Of a DNA stretch of 64,000 bases, positions 32,774 through 45,208 are shown in pieces. Numbering within the stretch: position 1 is the stretch's first letter; each line of letters opens with the position of its first letter. The notes under the pieces were generated by a model, which saw nothing but the letters and a program-made list of their open reading frames with translations, had not been told where the DNA came from and searched no databases. The stretch spans positions 310,001-374,000 of the forward strand of contig JASPKZ010007421.1 in assembly GCA_030220185.1 (NCBI GenBank), in the 5' to 3' direction. The position numbers were made by a program, and so were the translations under genes. Source of the stretch: Diploptera punctata. Lineage: Eukaryota; Arthropoda; Insecta; Blattodea; Blaberidae.

Positions 32774-34969
32774 GTATAATATGATTTATAAATACGTATT
32801 GGACAAAATATTCAATATATATACAACGTAAACAATGCAATTTCAGTATAAACCAAACAAATGAATGAGTATACAAATTAATGAATTATACACATAAATT
32901 CCTTAGAGACAATTCATTATATTTTGTTGAATTTAATTTATTTGTAAAATATATTATACATAAATTATATTTTTGTGCTTTCCTTCTCTATATGAACTTT
33001 AATTATTCCAAATATCAGACTCCTTCATGCGCGCAATGTGCTTAAAAAGGGGTGTACGAATTAATATATATATATGTTTGACATTACTGTCTGAGGCAAT
33101 AAATTCTATATGTCAATGCTGATTGTTTGGAGAGAAATATCTAAATATTGTGTATGACGGAAAAAGAGAAAGAATCGTATATAACGTGCATATTGCTTGT
33201 AGATATTGCAAGACAAACACATATTTCAATAAATCCAAGTACATAAAGATAAAATATGAGGCAAATGTCATGTTTCTTTATGCTTTGACGCGCATTGGTG
33301 GTGGAAGGGAGGACAGCCATCAGGATTCTCTGCAAAAATATATTATAACAACTGATTGATTAAAGCTTGCGAGATACGGCCAAACAAGTTGTTTCAGATA
33401 ATGAAGAATGTGTTGACTTACATTTATCAGTTTGCTGTGAAATGCAACAATGAAAATAAGCCTACAAATGCTCATGTTGTTGAATTATATGGACTATTTA
33501 ACTCATGCCCCAAATGGGAGTCAATGACCAATCACGTTTCAATGATTTCTGTTTTACAACCAATCAGAGTCGTGTTTCACCAAATATTTATCAGTGTTAT
33601 AATTACCATATTAAAGAAAGCTCCTCCTTACAATATTGCGTTCCTTTGGCAATAAATAGTTTGATCTGGTAGCAGTCATAAACAAAATAAGCAGTAGAAG
33701 CGTACCTATCGTTTCTCATTTATTTTCAAACATCGCCGTTTACATTAAATATATCAATATTTTAAAATAACTATAGTTAAATAATGATTTGTGAGTAAAC
33801 AGCTTAATTTTATTCGTTAAATAGTCCTAACAAATGCCACTCTTGATTTCCAAATTCTCTAGATAAATTCACTCCTCACTTCGTGAGTCGTGAATTTATC
33901 GATAATTTGGAAATCACTCGTGGCATTACTTATGATTATTAATGCCTACCAATGCTCTTTTTGTGCCTTGCCTGAGTCTAAAAATAACAAAGAAGAAATA
34001 AAAAGAGCGCTACAGAAATTATTCCAAGAGCCGCAGCAGAAATTATTCTGAAGGTAAGGACCCTAATGGATAAATACGATCTCCATCATTCAATAGAAAA
34101 ATACGGAGTCAGAATTATCAGTTATTTGGCAGATGGTGTTTCTGGTGCTTTCAAAGTGGCGAGTGGTAGCTGATTATGTAATCAAAATCTTGGATGCATT
34201 AACCACATTCAGAAACGAATGGATGGAAGGCTGAGGCGGCTTAGCCTATAGAGTATAATGAGGAGGATGTTTTGAAAGCTGGAAGCCAAATGGAGGAATA
34301 AAGTGATTAACAAAAAATATATATATTGTAGCATTACCACTGCAGTGTAATTAGAAACTTCCTAAAATAATTATCTTCAGTCTATAAGACAAGCTCTGTT
34401 TGCTCCCTGGTTCCATTAATTGTCAACCTACGATAAACCTCAACGTGTCCTTTATTCTAATACATGGTTAAAATAAAGAATAATGTAGAAAATTAGGAAA
34501 AGTGTGAGAACAAGAAAAATCCTCCAGAATAAGTAACACTGGCAATCAAGCCACTTTATCGAGCTATATCTGATCCGGAACTATTGTAAAATCCATTACA
34601 TAGGAAAACTAAAAATAAGAAAGATTGTTACAAACTTCATTTGGAAGAGATATTCAAAAGCAACATTTTAAATCTAATCTTTTTGTCAGAATAACAACAT
34701 ATGTTGCTCCTGTACTTAATGATAGGAATAAAATAAGCATCCATGACTTTGAAAAATGACGTTTCACGCCATCAGCGTTCATGAGACAAACATTGCGACA
34801 GATTGATGAACAACGCTCAATATTTACTGAAGTCTGAAGTAAAAAATTAATCCAGCAGTTTGGACAGAGGAACATAGGGAGAAAAAGAACTGCAAAAAAT
34901 GAAAGTGAAGAACAAGACTAGAGTTATTGCAGATTTTAAATTTTTTTGTTGGTGCCTACAATTGGACTT
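32774..34969. other. Mostly AT-rich, no gene defended
   Basis: A 78-codon plus frame at 33123-33359 (ending YALTRIGGGREDSHQDSLQK) looks slightly protein-like but is not recognised. 33840-33925 holds an imperfect inverted repeat around TCTAGATAAATTCACTC and GTGAATTTATCGATAA. 33960-34260 and 34640-34900 are less AT-rich without recognisable motifs. Confidence 0.4.
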
Positions 34970-35530
34970 CCAAATGAATATCTCGGCCGGATGACAGGAG
35001 CTGTGAACCACACATTAAACAGGTAAATAATGACTGTCCTAATTAATTTTTATTTAGCAGCAAATTTAGTGTCATCATATAAGACAAGACAAGACCACAC
35101 AATAGAAAAAACACATAGGTCTCTCCAATGTAAGTTTTCAATTAAGTACAATCCTACAAAATATTATCGGATATTAAACAGGGTATGACTTTGGTGTTGG
35201 TGGAGGTCTTTATGTGGTTTCAAGACACCACGGACGAAACTTGAAGAACCATAATTATTGGCAGGGCGCCATTTTAAGATAAGTCGTATACGAGAAATCG
35301 TGTAAACCAGGATCCAGAATACGATGCTGCTAATAGAGAATTAATGTAGAAGGGTAAATTTTACTTTTGGTGCAACAGAGATCAGAGATCAACTGGTAAG
35401 CAAACACATTTTAAATAAATATAACACTTACATGGAAGATTGTCAAAAGAAAATCCTCCTGTCAGAAGTTGAATGTTACGTCACTCTCTGTATAAACTTC
35501 CTACAAAAAAAAAACAGGTTGTGTGTACAG
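34970..35530 (+). repeat. Module A repeat, copy 1
   Basis: Shares ordered words with 40690-41240 and 49150-49735: GAACCACACATTAAACAGG, TGACTTTGGTGTTGGTGGAG, TTTCAAGACACCACGG and a final TCCTCCTGTCAGAAGTTGAATG. Copies are old and differ widely. Confidence 0.55.
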
Positions 35531-35700
35531 TCAAATTCAAAGCGCTCTATCGGTGTTACTATTTCGCTTTAACGACGTTCTTTAAGATTTAATATCATTA
35601 GCGATGAATTTAAATTCTGGCTGAAAGAAAGTCTAAAAGTATTTTCGTTCGAGACCTCTTTCTTCTTACCTAAGTTCCTTTTAATTGTCGTTTATCAAGA

Positions 35701-36024
35701 TCCAGTGTTGTGGTCTCGAGGTAGCGTGCTGCTTTCTCACGCAGCTCCCGGTCGGAACAGGCTTCTGGATGAGGTGTCTTTCGGTGTTTTTCTTCACCTG
35801 TAAGACAAATGTCAGGAAGCTTAGGGCCCAATGGTCCCCGAAAATCATCCGGCCATCATCATCATCATCCTTATCATTAACATCACCATCCTTCACCGGT
35901 GTGGAAAGGAACGGGAAGCTACCACACCTATAATTCGCTAGTAAAGCTGCAAAGCATAGCATGAAAATGCTATAATTGCAGTGAAAGACCTGTCCTCGAG
36001 CAGAATTACTATAGAAGGATGGGA
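35701..36024 (+). mobile_element. SINE family 1, box B deleted
   Basis: Head GTGGTCTCGAGGTAGCGTGC is kept but the box B segment is deleted (CGCAGCTCCCGGTCGG). ATCAAGA flanks both ends (35694-35700 and 36025-36031), so the copy inserted whole and lost its promoter later. Confidence 0.8.
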
Positions 36025-36069
36025 ATCAAGATAGATGGCCACCGACTTGACTTTGTTTTTGATGTAACC

Positions 36070-36124
36070 ATAATTATAATTAATTAAATAAAAATAAAAC
36101 TTAGTTTTATTTTTATTTAATTAA
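36070..36124. repeat. Perfect small palindrome
   Basis: Arms of about 23 bases (ATTAATTAAATAAAAATAAA and its complement) around a tiny loop. Function unknown. Confidence 0.8.
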
Positions 36125-36719
36125 TAAATATGGATTTTCATCAAGTAAACACCAACTCAATTGATTACTAATTATAATATTTAAACACTGCAAAATTAAA
36201 AAATCCCGGACCGGACTGAAGCAGTGAACCTTTCCATCAGATGCGAGAATTGGTTGTCACTGGAGTATGACGACCGGTTGTAGCACTTGATGAGAATAAT
36301 AATATATAATTTCTTTAATTGTACTCATATTCATGCAGTAAAACTATTCGCAGACTCCCCATGCAGTACACACCATGTGCGAGAAAGAAAGCAAAGAAGT
36401 AATCTAAAAGAGCAAATCTATATCAGAAAACATAAATATCGATAATAGAAATGCTGACATTTCAAAAGTGAACATGGTAGTAATGAGATCAACGGGAAGG
36501 AGAACACATTATCCGTAACGAAGGTAACCTCCATTCTGCTATGTGGTAACAGCCCAATATTGGGACATGGCTTCTCCTTTATTAGGAGGTCAAGTTAGTT
36601 TAGTTATGCTTGTATCCCTACAGATGTCATGAATGGTATATGTCAACATACCGACACAATACGTCATCAAGTTAAGTTATTACTAGGATACTGAAGGTCA
36701 GTGAATTTTAAATAGAATC

Positions 36720-36915
36720 CTCTTTTTTCAGGCTTAAGCTTCTTTTATGAGCATAAAAATGTTCAAACTTGAGACCCACGGCTTAAGTCCAACATGCAGG
36801 ACTTGCTCCAAGGATTATTGCATTCCAAAAATAATTCTAACGACCCCGGACGGGTTTGAAGTAGCGAATCACAGTATCAGAGACGTGGAACATAACCACT
36901 TGCCCAACGCAAGTA
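36720..36915 (-). mobile_element. SINE family 2, decayed
   Basis: Shares GAGACCCACGGCTTAAGTCC, AGGACTTGCTCCAAGGAT and GACCCCGGACGGGTTTGAA (box B, complement) with 16395-16684. Confidence 0.65.
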
Positions 36916-37580
36916 ATGACAGGTAACCGCCATTTGGGAGAAAATCATCAACGAATCCTGTTTCTCTACATTCAGGGATGTATTTTACTACTCCTCTAAT
37001 AATTGATATAACAAATCTCAAATATTTATTGTCGGAAATAAAATGTTTTATGATTTCAAAGATTAATTCCGTGTTATGTTACTTTTACTATTTATGAACA
37101 ATATCATAAGCGTCACAATTCAGCGTGGCAACAGAAGGGCTAACAAATTATGCTTGTGGCTTCTTTTTGGAAGTTTTAAGTTTGTTTACGTGCCGTAAAT
37201 GTTGACGGAGACCCACGTCTTTAATTCCGATCGGACGGATCACATACTCAAAATTTTACGACCCGAAAGATCGATTGAAGGCGGCCAAATTTAAATATAA
37301 AAATTGGTAAGAGATCTGAGCAATGTAACCATTATTCAATCAATATGGACTACAAGGTGTAATAAAAATAAAGGGGAGATGAAGAAAAAGAAAAAAAAAA
37401 GTATTATTATCTCGTATTAGGCCTAGATGTGCAGTACGTGCCCAATGTATTTATCTAAAATTGTAAATTGAAAACTAAATTTACAATTTTATAGATTAAA
37501 CAGTTTTAGGAATATCTAAACAGGAGATTCCACGATAAAATTGGATATAATTTGTTACTAAAACAAATATGAAGTTCCTA
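36916..37580. other. No supported gene
   Basis: 37160-37290 contains TTTACGTGCCGTAAATGTTG and GGAGACCCACGTC, a repeat motif also seen at about 41655; otherwise AT-rich. Confidence 0.4.
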
Positions 37581-39264
37581 GGGTAAGACCGCCTATATTG
37601 GACCACCGCTTAAATTGGACTGTTAGGACAAAAGTAAGCTTACTGTAATTTGCTGCACTCTATTGGTGTGAAATCGAACTTTGTAATTCCATTGTTACGA
37701 GGAAGAAGTTGAACAGTGTTACGATAGTGTGACTTGTTTTTACATATATGTTTAATTATGGCAGTTACTACATCTAATTTTTGAGAACTACTTCTGGAAC
37801 AATTAAGTGGAAAACTTTCAATCTGAGGTATCATTATACATACTGTCATAATGGCAGTTTAATAATGATAACAATACATTATTTATATGAGTGTTCGTGT
37901 GAATAGTTTACGAAGTGTTCTTGAAAGAAAAAAAAACATATTGTTCTCTATTGGAACGGTGGATTAGTCCTATATTGGACCACTTACAAAGTGGTCCAAT
38001 TTAAGAATGTAAAATATAAATGAAATTCTATTCTTTCTTAGGGGAATTAAATTATTCCGATGAATATTCTGTTATAATACTGAATTCCATATTTATTACC
38101 TTAATTAATTTCGACATTTCTTCTTAGATGATGTCGAATGGAGGTAAATGTGGTGCCTGTGAGGAAAAACATGATGGGCACAACATCCATACAAATAATA
38201 TTGATGTCATTGTCTTGGCAAGAGACAAAGGAATAATTATGCTCTCTCTTCCAGTACACACCACACATCTCCTATAGTCCTCTGATATGGCCTTCTTTAA
38301 GAATCGTTCTTTGTACTCCAACAGTGCTTGTCATACTATGATCCGTGAACATCCAATGAAGCCTATTACTCAATTTCAAATTAATAATATGCTAGAAAAT
38401 ACCTACAGCCAAACTGCAACTCTGACCAAAGCAGTAAATCATTTCCCAAGAACTGGTATTTGACTAGTTAACAGAAATATATTTGAAGGTAGCAACTTTG
38501 CTGCAGCAGATAGCGACTTTGCTGCAGCAGATCTGGAGGATGCTGACCAAGACAGCGCTTTTCATGAAAATGAGAGAGCTAAAATCTCTTCATCAGCAGC
38601 TCTTGATCTACCACCAAAATGAGAACGCTACTGCTTCTGCAGAAAACACACCTTTAGCTTCAATTATCACACTCATCAGGGCAGTACTCCTTATCAAGAT
38701 AAGAGAATTACACTATCTAAAAACTATGTTAACGTGCAAATCATATCACCAATGCCTAAAAGAATTGAAAGCAGAAAGAGTAAGACTGCTGATTCATAAG
38801 TTTTGACCCTCTCACCCTACAAAGAAAGATCTAGAGAAAACCACACAAACAGGTTTGTCAATTCAGGGAATATCAAAGAATTGTCATGGTTTCGCAATCT
38901 ATGGTTAATGCATGACATGAGATACACGATTCAATGAATGTAGGCACACGAAGATTGTGCAAAAGTGGGATCTAAGAGAAAGAAATACAACTGTGATGGC
39001 TGCAATTAATATCCCATAGGTTATTTAGACTTTCTCCTGTTGTTTTAACCCTGGTCCAATTTAGGAAGCTTATGGTCCAATATAGGAATGTGTATTACTA
39101 AATTGAACCAATGCAGACCTTTCAGAAAATGTAATTTGTGTTATTTGCAGAATAAATGAAAAATTATGTGCATGAATCAAAATAGCTAATGAATGCGCTT
39201 GTTTAATTTATTTTTACTCACATTTCGTATCTATGGTGTAATGTTCTTAGGAGGTCCAATACCC
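37581..39264 (+). mobile_element. pogo/Tigger-like DNA transposon with TTGGAC subterminal repeats
   Basis: Flanked by TA on both sides (37579-37580, 39265-39266). Ends read GGGTAAGACCGCCTATATTG and, from the other side, GGGTATTGGACCTCC, a short imperfect inverted repeat. The word ATTGGACC or its complement occurs about eight times near the two ends and once inside (37970-37998), as expected of transposase-binding sites. A broken transposase lies at 38180-38806. Length 1.68 kb, internally deleted. Confidence 0.65.
38180..38806 (+). pseudogene. pogo/Tigger-like transposase C-terminal part
   Basis: The plus strand reads DGHNIHTNNIDVIVLARDKG, then IIMLSLPVHTTHLL and, after a stop, VNHFPRTGI and NIFEGSNFAAAD. 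DGH..HT...I...AR..GI..L.LP.H..H is the second catalytic-aspartate block of the DDE domain in pogo/Tigger/jerky-type proteins, and the FRKTGI...NIF block is its usual C-terminal neighbour. Several stops and a small duplication (GCTGCAGCAGATAGCGACTT, near 38505) break it. The DNA-binding half is gone. Confidence 0.7.
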
Positions 39265-39319
39265 TATCATAGTCCTAATATGTTTAATAAACAAATATAT
39301 TTTTCTTGAAACGTTTGTA

Positions 39320-39760
39320 AAAAAAACCCTAGTTGCATAGCGACAACAAGAATTATGACTTAATAATCACTGGAACGTCACGGAGTAACGCCACGGAACG
39401 TATAACTCAATATACTACTCTAAACGAAATTAACAAAATAGTAATATTTCATGTTCATCTATCAAAGTATACAGCTTGAGAGATGTAGACAGACCAATGT
39501 ACAACGCTTCCTCCAACAGGTAAATTTAAAATACAACATTTATCTTCTTTTAAATATTAGTTAATATGGTATCACGTTATGCTGTATATTTTAAAGCTCC
39601 TTTTATTGATTATTGTAACACATTTAACTCTAAATTCACACATATTCTGTTTAACATCCATTTAGAACATATGTTTTTAATTCTACATTAAAATTAAGCC
39701 TCCTTGGTATTTATATTAAACTCCATGGTCCAACACTAGGCGTACCAAGCCTTTGCCTAT
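39320..39760 (+). repeat. Module B repeat, copy 2
   Basis: TAGTTGCATAGCGACAACAAG, AACGCCACGGAACG, TCCAACAGGTAAA and CATTTAACTCTAAATTC match the left arm of the inverted duplication at 17585-18270. Confidence 0.6.
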
Positions 39761-40399
39761 TTGCGCCATTTCACTGACATAAACGATATTCAATACAGTT
39801 CATGTGGTCAGCCTGCGGAATCTAAGAGTCGTTGTGACCTCTATTTACTACAGCTTCTTTAATTATACATGTTTCTGTGCAGACAAAATAATATATTTTA
39901 TAATAACCCAGCAAGTTAAAAATTTTGAAAAGCCAAAATACTGACAAAAAACCCAAATTCCTTGGGTAAATATCTTCCCGTATAGGGTCAAACTAGATCG
40001 ATTTTATTTATATAATTTTTTTGTTAACAATTCTCTATGTTTTTATGTTAATGCATGAAACTAATTTGTTCTCAGAATTCAAATGTATGCATTTTTAAGT
40101 TACATGAATCAGTAACTCAACATAATTTAGATCTAGTTTAAGGTAAAATTTAACACATCAAATTTCATTAACCAAAGTACAAATGTTTTGAAACATCGAG
40201 CATGTAAATGACTAATTTTCTTTCTCGAGTTATTTCGAACAAACTAAATAAGTTTGGCACAAATTGTTTAGTTTTAAAAGCTGTAAAGCAATCCTATTAC
40301 AGACATCAGGAGACCCATGTCACGCACTTCTTTAGGCAGACATATACTGTACATCACCCGGTTTATCAGCACTATGCGATGAAGTCTTTACATCAAAAA
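39761..40399. other. No supported gene
   Basis: AT-rich; 40290-40330 contains GACATCAGGAGACCCATGTC, a palindrome-like repeat word, otherwise nothing recognised. Confidence 0.35.
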
Positions 40400-40560
40400 C
40401 ATATATCTGGTACTCATTGATATCGGAGGCTGAGTAGACCTGAATACATGATTCTGCAAGAATGTATAGGTAGGTAGCGAAAATACCGACCCCAACGGAA
40501 TCGATCCTTCGATCTTCCGAATTGCACCAAATTGCCATAACTTGTCTCCAGCTAATTGTT
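40400..40560 (-). mobile_element. SINE family 3, decayed
   Basis: GGTACTCATTGATATCGGAG and CCGACCCCAACGGAATCGAT match the family 3 copy at 45755-45915 (GGTACTCATTTCGTTAGAGG). On the minus strand GAAGGATCGATTCC is a box B remnant. Confidence 0.45.
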
Positions 40561-40689
40561 TCAGCATATTCAATATTTTGGTTCCTGTTTTGATTCATGT
40601 TGGTACTTCTTCCTAAACAAAAAAAATAACCTATTAATTCTTCCTTTTTCCTTAACCTTCTTATTTTGTTTCATAAATCACAAGAGAAC

Positions 40690-41240
40690 TTCAAAATCTG
40701 TGTCCTGGACGGAAAAAACCTGTGAACTACACTTTAAACTGATACAATGATACTGGCCACGTTAATCATTACTTATCAGAATTCCAGGTCCATCGTCAAG
40801 GACAAAAAAAGTACAAAAGAAGATAAGAAACAGTACAATTATTGGTCTAATAATAAATCTAAAAAATATCTGCAGCCTCTAGGAGTTCCATGACAGCGAT
40901 GCTGGTGGATGTTTTTCTCGTTTCAAGACCCAAAGGACTAAACCAGAGTTAGCATAACTACTGGCAAGTCATCCCAAGCTGTTCAAACCCTCGGCAAGGT
41001 TCAGACTAAAAAGCAATTCAGAAGTTAATATCAAAGAGTATCAATGGTCGAAGAAACAAATTTTTAATTCCACCGGCAAATATATTGGAAGGGAGATCCA
41101 TGAATAGTAGACACATATTGGCCTTGGAAAAGATAACACTCTTATGGAAGACATCCTAAACAAATTCTAGTCCTCCAAGTGGGGAGTTGAATGTAGGACC
41201 ATTGTAATGAAAAAAATATTATAAGATGCCAATCCGTTTA
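40690..41240 (+). repeat. Module A repeat, copy 2
   Basis: Shares CTGGACGGAAAAAACCTGTG-like start, CCATCGTCAAGGACAAA, and AGTCCTCCAAGTGGGGAGTT with copies at 34970 and 49150. Confidence 0.5.
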
Positions 41241-41256
41241 ATCATTATTGTAATAT

Positions 41257-41262
<6 letters not shown>

Positions 41263-41307
<45 letters not shown>

Positions 41308-41420
41308 GGAAAGCAACGGGAAGCTACCACACCTACAATTCTCTAGTAAAGCTGCAAGCATAGCATGAAAATGCTATGATTGCAATGAAGGACCTGCCTT
41401 CGGGCAGAATTACTATGAAT

Positions 41421-41460
<40 letters not shown>

Positions 41461-41490
41461 ATGTAAGTGTGTGTGTGTGTATGTGTGTGT

Positions 41491-41543
<53 letters not shown>

Positions 41544-41548
41544 TGTTT
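41263..41548. repeat. Compound AT / GT microsatellite split by a SINE
   Basis: (AT)n 41263-41303, SINE fragment, (AT)n 41424-41450, then (GT)n with ATGT interruptions to 41548. Confidence 0.9.
41305..41423 (+). mobile_element. SINE family 1, 3' third only
   Basis: GTGGAAAGCAACGGGAAGCT through CAGAATTACTATGAATGGA. Starts inside the AT repeat, so 5'-truncated at insertion. Confidence 0.8.
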
Positions 41549-41734
41549 GTTTCTAATGGCATTCTTTAATATCTAAGATAATTTGTACCACAACTAAATT
41601 ATGGACGAGAAAGGGCGAACAAAGCTTTGTCTTACAATTTTTTTTTACAGACGTAAAGTTCTTTTACGTGCCACAAATAAGGACAGGAGATCCTCGTTTT
41701 TTATCCTTTCCTTCTTCTTCTTCTCCTTCTTAAT

Positions 41735-42476
41735 TTGTAGGCTTTTCGTTCCTGTTTATTTCCAAAATCACTCCTCGGAGGAAGACGTATTGGATGTGCA
41801 TTCACTGTCTATCCATCTCTTGGCTGATCTTCCTCTTTTTCTTCTCCCATCCATTGGTGTATCTTGTTTAGCTCTTTAAGCAAGTCAGTTGTCTTTCTTT
41901 CTTTCTATATGACCCTTCCAATATTTTCGTCTATAATAAATTCGGTTATGTCTTGAATTTTACATTTGTCCCTAATTTCTGTGTTGTGTATTTTATCAAA
42001 TAATGTTTTCCCCTGAATAGTTCTTAAGATCTTCATTTCACATGTGATTATTATTTGTTTAGTTTTTGTTGTATCAGCCCTAGCTTCTACTCCATATACG
42101 ATGACTGGTCGAACTATCGTTTTGTATATGCGGATTTTGTTTTCTATTGACATATGATTGTTGCGCCAAATTAAATCTTTCATATATCCTGATATTTGTT
42201 CTGCTTTATCAGCTTGTTTCTTTACTTCTTTTATTAAATTTTAGTGTTAGTTATTAATACACCTAAATAATTAAATAATTGTTCTATAAGTTTTCTTTCC
42301 ACTTCTAATTTGTATCTAACTGGTTATTTTGATATTGTTAATAATTTTGTCTTATTCGTATTAATTTCCATATTGTATATTCTGGCATTTATATTAAAGT
42401 GATGTAAAGATCTTTGTAAATTATCTTCAGATTCCGAAAGGAGAACGATATCATCTGCGTAACGTATCAAGTGAAA
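41735..42476 (-). pseudogene. LINE reverse transcriptase, family a, second copy
   Basis: Minus strand from 42476: RFHLIRYADDIVLLSESEDN (catalytic YADD), FNINARIYNMEINTNKTKLL, then after frame changes MKDLIWRNNHMSIENKIRIY, VIVYGVEARADTTKTKQIII and TCEMKILRTIQGKTLFDKI, followed by an AAG-rich 3' end at about 41715-41735. It extends a little further 5' than the plus-strand copy at 5656-6397 and confirms that family. Frameshifts near 42240 and 42310. The 5' end is cut by the insertion or junction at 42477. Confidence 0.8.
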
Positions 42477-42960
42477 TCTAGCGTTTCCCACCTCGTAAAA
42501 AAACCTTAGTTCAGCTTGCCCAACTGATAGTACCTTGTGAGGGTCACCTTGCCAGCGTTACGATGAAGACCTCAACGGCAGATACAGCGAAGAAAGAGTC
42601 CTTCGGTACGGTGTACCAGGCGGAAGAGGCAACTCTACATGTACTGCCTTGTAGATTGATTGACAAACGGGCGGATGGGGTTCGTTAGTCCTGCAAGACA
42701 ACCCATCTAGGAGAGACAACTCCGAAATAAAACGGGGCAGGCTGAGCTCTGGAGCTGGGTGAAGGCAATCAGCTTAGAGAGGAAAGCCCGAATAATAAAC
42801 CCGGCATGGATACGGGCTAGCAACCCTCTTCAAGGTGTATCTTATACATTGCTCGCAGTCCCAAGGATCAAGCCTCGGATCAAAGACGGAAACAAAATAC
42901 AACAAACGCTAGGAAAAGGTCTACGATTTGGAAAAGGAAAACATATTAAGAATTGCTACT
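42477..42960 (+). pseudogene. LINE 5' leader and ORF start
   Basis: CCTCGTAAAAAAACC and the following 80 bases match the leader of the 370-bp insertion at 22727-23096. The start codon near 42571 opens MKTSTADTAKKESFGTVYQA then EEATLHVLPCRLIDKRADGV before a stop. I recall this start from RTE-like LINE proteins whose endonuclease domain follows; 42820-42900 (QPSSRCILYIARSPKDQAS) may be the decayed link to it. No endonuclease or reverse-transcriptase motif is left. Confidence 0.5.
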
Positions 42961-43984
42961 TTTATCCTTTCCGAATTTAGTAATAGGCAGTAGTCTGATG
43001 CCACAAAAAATTAATAGATCCCGGATAGAGAGCGTGGATTGTAATTATTATTAAACCAAGATGGATTATAGAGCCCAGGGAAAGTAAGAAATTAAATCAG
43101 GAGAAAAGTAGGAAATAACTGCTCTGGTTATATGAAATAGTGTTCGTCACGTAGTCGAAATTCAACCACAAATAACTTTATATTATATTAAAAACTTATG
43201 TTTCCAGAGTTCATATCCAGACAACCTAGACGATTAAAACATAACACTTGTGATAGATTTCCTATTATTATTTTCAACTTTATGGGCTACATCCTAAACA
43301 TTTATAGCTTTAAAAATGCATTTATTTCATCGGCCGATGTTTATTTTGGAGTTATACGCAAAATCAGAAGGAAATGTCATGTTAGGGTGAATCAGATTCC
43401 TGCCATTAGTGTTGAGTACTTCTGAAGTTTCTGCATTGCTTTGTCTAGAGCTACGAGTGTTTTTCTACGAGGCATTGTATATTCTTCCCATAAAGTTATA
43501 TAGTATCGCATTAACAGCAGACCACGTGCGGAAGATCTCGTCATATCACAGACTGGAAACTCTTCTCCGGGTGGAGTTAATCGTAATTTTAAAAAGTAAT
43601 TCGCCGTTTTATCGCCATCAGTAATATCAAGTTATACACGTGAAGTTTTAGCTAAAATCAAATTAATAAGGTATGATTTAGCAGTACTCCATGATTAATC
43701 AAAATAATACAGCTTAATCCCACTTTCATCTGTTTCAGAACGATTTATGATCCTGTGGACTACAGTAAGCTGTGTTTCAGTAAATTTTGATGTATCTTCC
43801 TCATCACCACATGCAGCCCACATAGTGAAGACTCCAAAGGAATGCGGTGGGTAGTTATACATACAATGTGAAATATACACATACACAAATGTATATGTAT
43901 GTATGATTTAATTTTAAATAATCCTATTTCGTCTAAGTAAGATTAACATTTTATTACAAATATAAATTTCGTAAAATTTAGTAT
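42961..43984. other. No supported gene
   Basis: Short frames at 43198-43425, 43409-43624 and 43695-43886 carry no recognised motif. AT-rich. Confidence 0.4.
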
Positions 43985-44480
43985 AATTTGGTCTTGTTTC
44001 ATAGCAATAACAAAAATGACGATGTAATAACTTACGTTACGCAGCAACGCCACTGAATGTGCAATTGAAAATTACCGGTAACTTTTTTATTTGATATTAA
44101 TAAAATGATAGTATTTCACAGATTAAATCAATAACTGTTCCATCTATCGATTTATAATGAGTAATTTGTAGAATTAACATGATCAACACTTCCTTTATCA
44201 GTAAATACCAAATACATTTAGAGATTATATGCTTGGAAACATATCACGTGTTATATTGTACACATTTCAAAGCTAATTGATTACACATTATAACACATTT
44301 AAATCTAAAATTGTATATTTTCTGTTGTACATCTTTTTACAAAACATTCTGTTATTTTAATTGCAAACGAAACTATGAAAATAATGTGTTGAGGCTTGTT
44401 GCTCGCATGTAATCTTTGTCAAAAATAAAAAGAACAATTTCTATCTAAACCGAGGCTTGAAACCGATATTTCAACATTTA
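43985..44480 (+). repeat. Module B repeat, copy 3
   Basis: CATAGCAATAACAAAAATGA, GCAGCAACGCCACTGAATGTG and CACATTTAAATCTAAAATTG match 17590-18270 and the other B copies. Confidence 0.6.
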
Positions 44481-44784
44481 CGCGCTGGCGCACTAAGAGT
44501 TTGTATTATTTAATCAATCCAGGAGCAGAAACAAATTCGAAATCACTGTGTAACTAGAGTAGTGAAACTCTAGTCTAGAGTACAGTAGGATTACTTCTAT
44601 TAAGAATGGGTTTTATTCCTTGCCATATCAGCTAATTATAGAAATAAGACAAATATTAGTTTACTCAGTCTTGCTGTTCCTATGCAATATTTAAAAGAAC
44701 TGGAATAAAAAAAAATCTGCCTAAACCGATATTCTAACCAAACGTCTCTAAATTTGCGTCTGCTCCTAAGTTGCATAAGTAGCT

Positions 44785-44845
44785 CAATTTGTAAATGCGA
44801 GAACCCGTAAATCTGGAGATTTACTGTTCAAATCCCGGTGTACAA
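44785..44845 (+). repeat. tRNA-like SINE head
   Basis: AGTAGCTCAATTTGTAAATG is box-A-like, GTAAATCTGGAGATTTAC is a strong anticodon-arm hairpin with GGA at the anticodon position, and GTTCAAATCCCGG is box B. Confidence 0.5.
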
Positions 44846-44869
44846 AAATAATTTTACTATTTATTTGTA

Positions 44870-45208
44870 GTCCACAGCTATGGTCTCGAGGTAGCGTGCT
44901 GCCTTGTAACGCAGCGGGCCCGGGTTCGAACCCCGGTCGGGGCAGTTTTTCTGGATGAGGTTTTTATCGGGATTTTTCCTCAATTGTAAGACAAATGTCA
45001 GGAAAACGTTAAGGCCCAAAGAGACCCCGAAATCATATGGTCATCATCATCATCATCATCCTTATTATCAACATCATCCTTCACCGGTGTGGAAAGCAAC
45101 GGGAAGCTACCACACTTACAATTCCCTAGTAAAGATGTAAGCATTAGCATGAAAATGCTATGATTGCAGTGAAAGACCTGCCTTCGGGCAGAATTACTAT
45201 GGATGGAT
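44870..45208 (+). mobile_element. SINE family 1, best-preserved copy
   Basis: Full length: head with GAGGTAGCGTGCTGC and CCCGGGTTCGAACCCCGGTC (box B fully palindromic T arm), body, ATC-type microsatellite, tail CAGAATTACTATGGATGGA. TTTATTTGTA before and TTTACTTGTA after form a 10-base target duplication with one change. This copy is the best reference for the family. Confidence 0.85.

Noticed and set aside
33123..33359. 78-codon frame possibly from a transposon gene
   Set aside because: Resemblance to known proteins was too vague to name, and no flanking continuation was found.
40332..40598. 88-codon minus-strand frame
   Set aside because: It overlaps a decayed tRNA-headed SINE and its peptide has no recognisable features.
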